NCBI GenBank assembly: GCA_964519035.1 | Contig: CAZFKZ010000026.1 | Location: forward strand, 1-27,473 | Reading direction: 5' to 3' | Origin: CAJJBL01 sp964519035 | GTDB taxonomy: Bacteria > Pseudomonadota > Alphaproteobacteria > Puniceispirillales > Marisalimonadaceae | Length of the DNA: 27,473 nt | Shown here: one piece after another, positions 23,122 through 27,473 of the stretch | Position numbering within the stretch: position 1 is the stretch's first letter | How the letters are laid out: the number at the start of each line of letters is the position of its first letter | Made by a program: the position numbers and the translations under genes | Notes under the pieces: model-generated | Told to the model about the DNA's origin: nothing | Database searches by the model: none | Seen by the model: the letters and a program-made list of their open reading frames with translations, nothing else

Positions 23122-24054
23122 ATGTCAGTGTCAATTAAACAGTTAAAAGCGTTTGTAGCCGTTGTTGAAGAAAAATCATTTAGTATTGCGGCTGAAAGAT
23201 TAAACGCAACTCAATCTGGTATGTCTATGTTAGTCCAAAATTTAGAGTTAAGTATCGGAAAAAAACTGATTAATAGAATTCCAGGAAAAATGATTTTAAC
23301 TGAAAGTGGTAAAAGTTTTTATAAATATTCCTTGGATATTTTAAAACTAATGGAAAAAGCTTTAATAGATGCAAAATCAGAATCACAGGAACTTGTTGGA
23401 GCTTTTAATTGTGGTTTAATGCCTACATTTACTAGATCTGCTCTTCCAATAACTTTATCTAAATTTCTAAAAGAGCACCCTAAAGTAGATATCAAGATTA
23501 CAGAGGCTTACTCTGGTGTTTTAGAAGAGATGGTTCGTTCTAATAAACTTGAATTTGCCATTGTTCCTTCTGTAAAAAATCCAACCGGATTAAAAGTAGA
23601 ATTTGTATCAAGTGATATAAATCTTTTAGTAACAGGTAAAAATTCTAATTTCCAACATCTCGAACCTATTAATTTATCGACAGTTGAAAATATCAAAATA
23701 ATACTTCCTGGACCTGATAATTCCAGACGAATTGCACAAAATCAATATTTTGCAACTCACAACATTGACATTGCTAAAATGCTTGAGATGGATGGTATGA
23801 TAGGAACATTAGAGATGGTTGCATCTAGCGATTGGTGCGCTATTCTTCCTGCCGCTTTATGTGATTTAGATTTATCAGGCGACTTTAGAACTTTGTCTCC
23901 TTTAATTTCCCCTCCATTAATTACCGATTATGTTATTATTACTTCGGCTAGCAAAGAATTGAGCCCTGTTGCACAATTGTTTAGTGAACGTATTCGCGTT
24001 GAAATTAAAAATATAAGTGAAAAACTAAATAAAAAAGTTAATAATATTATTTAA
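23122..24054 (+). CDS. LysR-family transcriptional regulator
   Basis: A 310-residue regulator with an N-terminal winged helix-turn-helix (about 1-60: IKQLKAFVAVVEE, SFSIAAERLNATQSGMSMLV) and a C-terminal periplasmic-binding-like sensor domain (about 90-300). It is divergent from the seven-gene catabolic run starting with the flavin reductase and is upstream of the TRAP genes. LysR regulators usually control the divergent operon in response to a pathway metabolite, so this is the best candidate regulator of both. No clear ribosome site precedes the ATG. Confidence 0.9.
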   Translation: MSVSIKQLKAFVAVVEEKSFSIAAERLNATQSGMSMLVQNLELSIGKKLINRIPGKMILTESGKSFYKYSLDILKLMEKALIDAKSESQELVGAFNCGLMPTFTRSALPITLSKFLKEHPKVDIKITEAYSGVLEEMVRSNKLEFAIVPSVKNPTGLKVEFVSSDINLLVTGKNSNFQHLEPINLSTVENIKIILPGPDNSRRIAQNQYFATHNIDIAKMLEMDGMIGTLEMVASSDWCAILPAALCDLDLSGDFRTLSPLISPPLITDYVIITSASKELSPVAQLFSERIRVEIKNISEKLNKKVNNII

Positions 24055-24151
24055 TTTATTAATAATTTTAATAACTTAAAAAATAAATTAATCATATTTA
24101 CTTAACAATATTTTATGATTTTTTGTATTTATTTAAATAATTTGATAAAGT

Positions 24152-24179
24152 TTGAACAATAACTATTGTATAGTATATT
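24152..24179 (+). promoter_or_regulatory. Predicted promoter of the TRAP operon with an internal palindrome
   Basis: TTGAAC (24152-24157) and TATATT (24174-24179) are separated by 16 bp. Between them lies the palindrome ACAAT-AACT-ATTGT (24156-24169), well placed as an operator. Initiation would give a short leader before the DctQ ATG at 24202. The remaining part of the 147-bp gap is AT-rich without other clear signals. Confidence 0.5.
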
Positions 24180-24201
24180 AATTATTACAACTTTGGGGAA
24201 A

Positions 24202-24699
24202 ATGTTGGTTAATTTCTTTAGAAAAACTCCTGAATTTTTACAATCAATCGCTGCAATATGGTTAATATTAGTTGCTTTAACAATATTTGCAGAAGTAACA
24301 TTCAGAAACTTTGGACTTTTCTTAGGTGCAGATCAAATTGTTCAAAACTCTGTTCCAGCTATAGTATTCCTTCAAGTTCCTTTTGCAATAGCTTCTGGGT
24401 CAATGCTTAGGACAACCCTTATTTTTGATTTTTTTCAAGAAAAAGGTAAAAAAATTATAAATTCATTATCATATATTATTGGAGCACTTTTATTTGCTGG
24501 CATTGCAATAGGTGGATGGACTGATATGATTAAAGGCTGGGAAATTGGAGAGTATCAAGGGATAGGAGCAATCGAGTTTCCAGTGTATCCTATTAGGACA
24601 GTAATAATATTCTCATCAATTATAATCGTATTTATTTATTTAACTTTAATTTTCAAAACATTTGTAAATGATAAAAAAAAATCACTTACTTTATATTAA
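24202..24699 (+). CDS. dctQ: TRAP transporter small permease (DctQ type)
   Basis: A membrane protein of 165 residues when started at the ATG at 24202, which follows a GGGG-rich ribosome site; a TTG at 24166 upstream in frame is less likely because it falls on the predicted promoter. Four membrane segments are visible, with the DctQ-type EVTFRNFG after the first and PFAIASGSMLRTTL between later ones. With DctM and DctP it forms a sodium-driven importer. It is 24 bp before the DctM gene. Confidence 0.88.
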   Translation: MLVNFFRKTPEFLQSIAAIWLILVALTIFAEVTFRNFGLFLGADQIVQNSVPAIVFLQVPFAIASGSMLRTTLIFDFFQEKGKKIINSLSYIIGALLFAGIAIGGWTDMIKGWEIGEYQGIGAIEFPVYPIRTVIIFSSIIIVFIYLTLIFKTFVNDKKKSLTLY

Positions 24700-24723
24700 T
24701 TAACTAATAAAAAGGTACTTACT

Positions 24724-26043
24724 GTGGGCATAGACTTAGACACACTTATGTTATTAACTCTTCTTGGGATGTTATTAGCTATATTTTCTGGAGTTCATAT
24801 TGCTTTAGCATTAGGTGCAACAGCTATGATTGGTACTTACTTTATTTTTGAAGATTGGTATATGGCTGCAAGTCAGGTAGGTGGTGCTGCATATGAGTTA
24901 ATTAGAGATCATATATTCATGACAATCCCACTTTTTGTTTTGATGGGTGACTTTTTATCAAGAAGTGGAGCAGCTGGAGATCTTTACACATTAATTAATA
25001 AAGGTTTAAAAGGAGTGCCTGGAAGACTTGGTGTTGCAACAGTGTCAGGAAATGCTGCATTTGCAGCAGTTACAGGAACTTCTATAGCATCTGCAGCAGC
25101 TTTTTCCAGAATTGCTTGGCCTGAAATGAAAAAAGCTGGATATGACCATAGCTTTGCAGTTGGATCTATAGCTGGAAGTGCTTGCCTTGGAATGTTAATA
25201 CCACCAAGTGTTTTGTTAATTGTTTGGGGAATTATTACTGAAGACTCAATAGGTAAATTATTTGTGGCTGGTGTTATTCCAGGAATAATTTTAGCTCTAT
25301 TATTTGCAGGATATAACCTTATTAAAGCAATGAGAAATCCGAATATTGCACCTGAACCTGATACTTTGGGTGATGTAACTAAAATCAATAGAGAACAAAT
25401 AATTTCTGGATTATTAATAATTGCATTAATTATTTTAGTTTTAGGTGGAATTTGGGGTGGTATTTTTACAGCTACTGAAGCTGCTGGTGTTGGTGCTTTA
25501 GCTAGTTTTTTTATAGCATTATTTAAAGGAATGAAATGGAAGGGTATTGTTGCATCAGTTATTGATGCTGGTAAAATTTCTGCTCCAATAATGATTTTAT
25601 TGATTACAGCTGGTATGTACTCAAGATTTCTATCTTTATCTGATATAGATTCATTGATTGTTGCATCAATGAATTCAGTTGGCCTTAATGAAATAATGGT
25701 TCTTTTAATGATGGTTATTATTTGGCTTATTTTAGGGATGTTACTAGATTCAATATCTATTATTTTATTAACCGTTCCACTTTTTATACAGTTAATAGGT
25801 CCAGATATAAATCCATATGCATTTGCAATATTTGGTATATTGGCTATTGAAGCAGGCTTGCTAACTCCTCCGTTTGGTCTTATTGTATATACAGTCAAAG
25901 GAGTTTTGGCAGCAGGAGGAGACAACGTCCCTCTTGGAGTTATTTTTAAAGGTTCAATACCGTATTGGATAATGATGTTAATAGTTATGCTACTGGTAAT
26001 TTTTATTCCAGAGCTAGCAAGCTGGTTAACAAATTTTGTTTAG
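24724..26043 (+). CDS. dctM: TRAP transporter large permease (DctM type)
   Basis: A 439-residue transport subunit with about 12 membrane segments. The start is GTG at 24724 behind an AAGGT site. Signatures of DctM are seen: IPLFVLMGDFLSRSG, the fold AAVTGTSIASAAAF, GMLIPPSVLLIVWG and TATEAAGVGA. The C-terminal half includes DSISIILLTVPLF and GLLTPPFGL. Length is typical. An opposite-strand open frame inside this gene reflects its hydrophobic, T-rich coding and is not a gene. The following DctP gene is 50 bp away. Confidence 0.93.
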   Translation: MGIDLDTLMLLTLLGMLLAIFSGVHIALALGATAMIGTYFIFEDWYMAASQVGGAAYELIRDHIFMTIPLFVLMGDFLSRSGAAGDLYTLINKGLKGVPGRLGVATVSGNAAFAAVTGTSIASAAAFSRIAWPEMKKAGYDHSFAVGSIAGSACLGMLIPPSVLLIVWGIITEDSIGKLFVAGVIPGIILALLFAGYNLIKAMRNPNIAPEPDTLGDVTKINREQIISGLLIIALIILVLGGIWGGIFTATEAAGVGALASFFIALFKGMKWKGIVASVIDAGKISAPIMILLITAGMYSRFLSLSDIDSLIVASMNSVGLNEIMVLLMMVIIWLILGMLLDSISIILLTVPLFIQLIGPDINPYAFAIFGILAIEAGLLTPPFGLIVYTVKGVLAAGGDNVPLGVIFKGSIPYWIMMLIVMLLVIFIPELASWLTNFV

Positions 26044-26093
26044 TGAAAACATGGGGTTAAACGCTAAACTTAACACTACCTAGGGAGGAAACT

Positions 26094-27194
26094 ATGATTA
26101 GGTATTTTAAAAAGGCTATTCCAATTAGTGTTTTAGCCACTTCTATAATTGCTTCTGCTGCTTTAGCAGATTCATTTACTTTAAGAGTTGGATCGGGTCA
26201 TCCATCGAAAGCAACTGCTTATGTAGGCAATATGGAAAAAGTTCTTGTTCCAAATATTAAAAAAAGAGTTGCTGCAGAAACTAATCACAAAGTTAGAATT
26301 ATTGAAGCTTATGCAGGTAAAATTGCAAAAGTTCATGAGACATTAGAAGCAGTTGAAAAAGGGCTTTTAGATATAGGTTCTTATTGTGTATGCTTTGAAA
26401 CAGCAAAGTTATTACCATGGAATTTTGATTATTTTGTTCCATTTACAACTTCAAACTTAATAACTAGTGTTGCAGTTAAGAATAAAATCATAAAGAAATT
26501 CCCATATTTAACAAAAATGCTTGAAGATAAGTACAATCAAAAATTTATAGCTTTGCAAGGATTTGATGATTATGGCCTAGGAACTGTTAAACAATGGTCA
26601 AAAGCTAATGAGTTAAAAGGTGTAAAAGTTATTGCAGCTGGCCCTAATTTACCTTGGGTATCTTTGTTTGGTTCTATTCCAGTAACTTCAACTCTTCCAA
26701 CAATGTATAACGACTTAGCTACGGGCGTTGCAAAAGGAGTTATAATTTTTCCATCCGCTCATGCTGGTGGGTTTAAGTTTTTTGAGCAAGCTCCATATTG
26801 GAAAGTAATTGGATTTGGTGCTATGGCTCAGACAATTACAACTATAAATCTTGATACTCTAAAAAAACTACCACCTGAAGTTGCCAAAATAATTATGGAA
26901 GAAGCTCAGAATTATGAAAGAGCAGCTGTAAAAGATGGACAACAACGGTATCAAAAAGGTTTAACTGACCTTGTTAAATTAGGTAAAAAGAAAGGCATTA
27001 ACGATGCTGTAACTTATTTACCAATTGATCAACAGAAAATATGGGCTGAAACAATTCAAGATTGGCCTAATACAAGAGCTCAAGATATTTCCAAAGATTA
27101 TGATATAGACGGAGCAGCATTAATGAACGCTTACATTGATGAAATGGAAAAGACAGGTCATAAGTTTCCTGTAAGATATAAAATTGGCGGTTAA
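26094..27194 (+). CDS. dctP: TRAP transporter solute-binding protein (DctP type)
   Basis: A 366-residue periplasmic binding protein with a strong GGGAGGA ribosome site. The Sec signal peptide covers residues 1-25 (KK, hydrophobic core, ALA before DSF). The core RVGSGHP, EAVEKGLLDIG and LKGVKVIAAGPNLPW stretches follow DctP order. In most DctP proteins the LKGLK-R segment carries an arginine that pairs with a ligand carboxylate; here residues 178-183 read KVIAAG with no arginine. The ligand may therefore lack the usual carboxylate contact, or use another residue. The protein is the last gene of the TRAP operon and is followed by a strong terminator. Confidence 0.9.
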   Translation: MIRYFKKAIPISVLATSIIASAALADSFTLRVGSGHPSKATAYVGNMEKVLVPNIKKRVAAETNHKVRIIEAYAGKIAKVHETLEAVEKGLLDIGSYCVCFETAKLLPWNFDYFVPFTTSNLITSVAVKNKIIKKFPYLTKMLEDKYNQKFIALQGFDDYGLGTVKQWSKANELKGVKVIAAGPNLPWVSLFGSIPVTSTLPTMYNDLATGVAKGVIIFPSAHAGGFKFFEQAPYWKVIGFGAMAQTITTINLDTLKKLPPEVAKIIMEEAQNYERAAVKDGQQRYQKGLTDLVKLGKKKGINDAVTYLPIDQQKIWAETIQDWPNTRAQDISKDYDIDGAALMNAYIDEMEKTGHKFPVRYKIGG

Positions 27195-27214
27195 ATAATA
27201 AAATATTTTTATAC

Positions 27215-27247
27215 AAATAGACGATCTTTACGATCGTCTATTTTTTT
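27215..27247 (+). terminator. Intrinsic terminator of the TRAP operon
   Basis: A 12-bp perfect stem AAATAGACGATC / GATCGTCTATTT with a 5-base TTTAC loop runs into a T-tract to 27247, 20 bp after the DctP stop. Confidence 0.92.
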
Positions 27248-27258
27248 AAGGTTATGTA

Positions 27259-27473
27259 ATGAAAAAAGAAAAATTTATTATTTATTGTTCAACTTTGATA
27301 ACAGCTATTGTTATTACGATGTTTATAAGTTCAATAGTTACTTTCATATCAATAAAAGAACCAAGCCTATTCTGGTCAGTTTGGCCCAAAAATTGGTTTT
27401 ATGCAACATTGGTTGCTTTTCCAACAATAATGATTGTTAGGCCTATTGCTTTAAATATAAGCAAGAAATTATC
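27259..27473 (+). CDS. Small membrane protein, DUF2798-like, partial
   Basis: An open frame of 71 codons starts with ATG at 27259, eight bases after an AAGG ribosome site, and runs off the right edge. The product has two hydrophobic segments (about 7-31 and 47-66) separated by a short polar loop with WPKNWFYAT and then PTIMIVRPIA. This pattern matches the short two-helix DUF2798 proteins of unknown function. It lies beyond the TRAP terminator and so is likely a separate transcription unit. Confidence 0.65.
   Translation, partial: MKKEKFIIYCSTLITAIVITMFISSIVTFISIKEPSLFWSVWPKNWFYATLVAFPTIMIVRPIALNISKKL

Noticed and set aside
24984..25925. A 313-codon open frame on the minus strand
   Set aside because: It lies wholly inside the DctM gene, has low-complexity Ile/Pro-rich content from antisense reading of hydrophobic codons, and matches no family pattern.

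Overview
The window is a densely packed, strongly AT-rich stretch of bacterial chromosome with A/T-biased codons, AGA as the common arginine codon, several TTG and GTG starts, and short or no gaps between genes. A Gram-negative periplasm is implied by two solute-binding proteins with Sec signal peptides, a complete TRAP transporter and a double-membrane-type peptide ABC importer. This mixture (TRAP, CaiB-type CoA transferase, Mo-hydroxylase, IlvD/Edd and Gfo/Idh enzymes at low GC) most resembles the low-GC marine Alphaproteobacteria (SAR11-, HIMB59- or AEGEAN-169-like lineages). That placement is inference from gene content, not from a marker gene. No rRNA, tRNA, insertion sequence, phage gene or CRISPR array was seen.

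Layout. (1) 1-4505, minus strand: lactonase-type amidohydrolase, SDR dehydrogenase, IlvD/Edd sugar-acid-type dehydratase, then a tandem OsmC-domain protein that runs off the left edge. The first three look like an oxidative, non-phosphorylative sugar or sugar-acid module (dehydrogenase, lactonase, dehydratase). (2) 4506-4731: a divergent promoter region with a perfect 16-bp inverted repeat. (3) 4732-12908, plus strand: TauE/SafE permease, methylmalonyl-CoA-epimerase-like VOC protein, crotonase, family III CoA transferase, enolase-superfamily enzyme, then a family 5 solute-binding protein and two DppB/DppC-type permeases. An intrinsic terminator follows the binding protein, and no ATPase genes accompany the permeases. 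(4) 12916-15438: two different beta-hydroxyacid dehydrogenases facing tail to tail, and an isochorismatase-family hydrolase. (5) 15435-22980, minus strand: a seven-gene run transcribed flavin reductase, HisD-like zinc dehydrogenase, SDR, [2Fe-2S] subunit, molybdopterin subunit, Gfo/Idh/MocA oxidoreductase, zinc alcohol dehydrogenase. (6) 23122-27194, plus strand: a LysR regulator divergent from that run, then a complete DctQ-DctM-DctP TRAP transporter ended by a strong terminator. (7) A partial small membrane protein of DUF2798 type at the right edge.

Taken together this is a catabolic island with two importers (peptide-type ABC and TRAP), at least seven NAD(P)-dependent or molybdenum oxidoreductases, a CoA-thioester module and one obvious local regulator. 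The substrates cannot be read from sequence. Plausible readings are polyhydroxylated acids or sugar acids for the left part, a branched or cyclic acid CoA ester for the middle, and an N-heterocycle, aldehyde or vicinal-diol (possibly sulfonate) compound for the right part. No gene-free stretch exceeds 300 bases: the longest gaps are 4506-4731 (226 bp), 9193-9391 (199 bp) and 24055-24201 (147 bp), described below.
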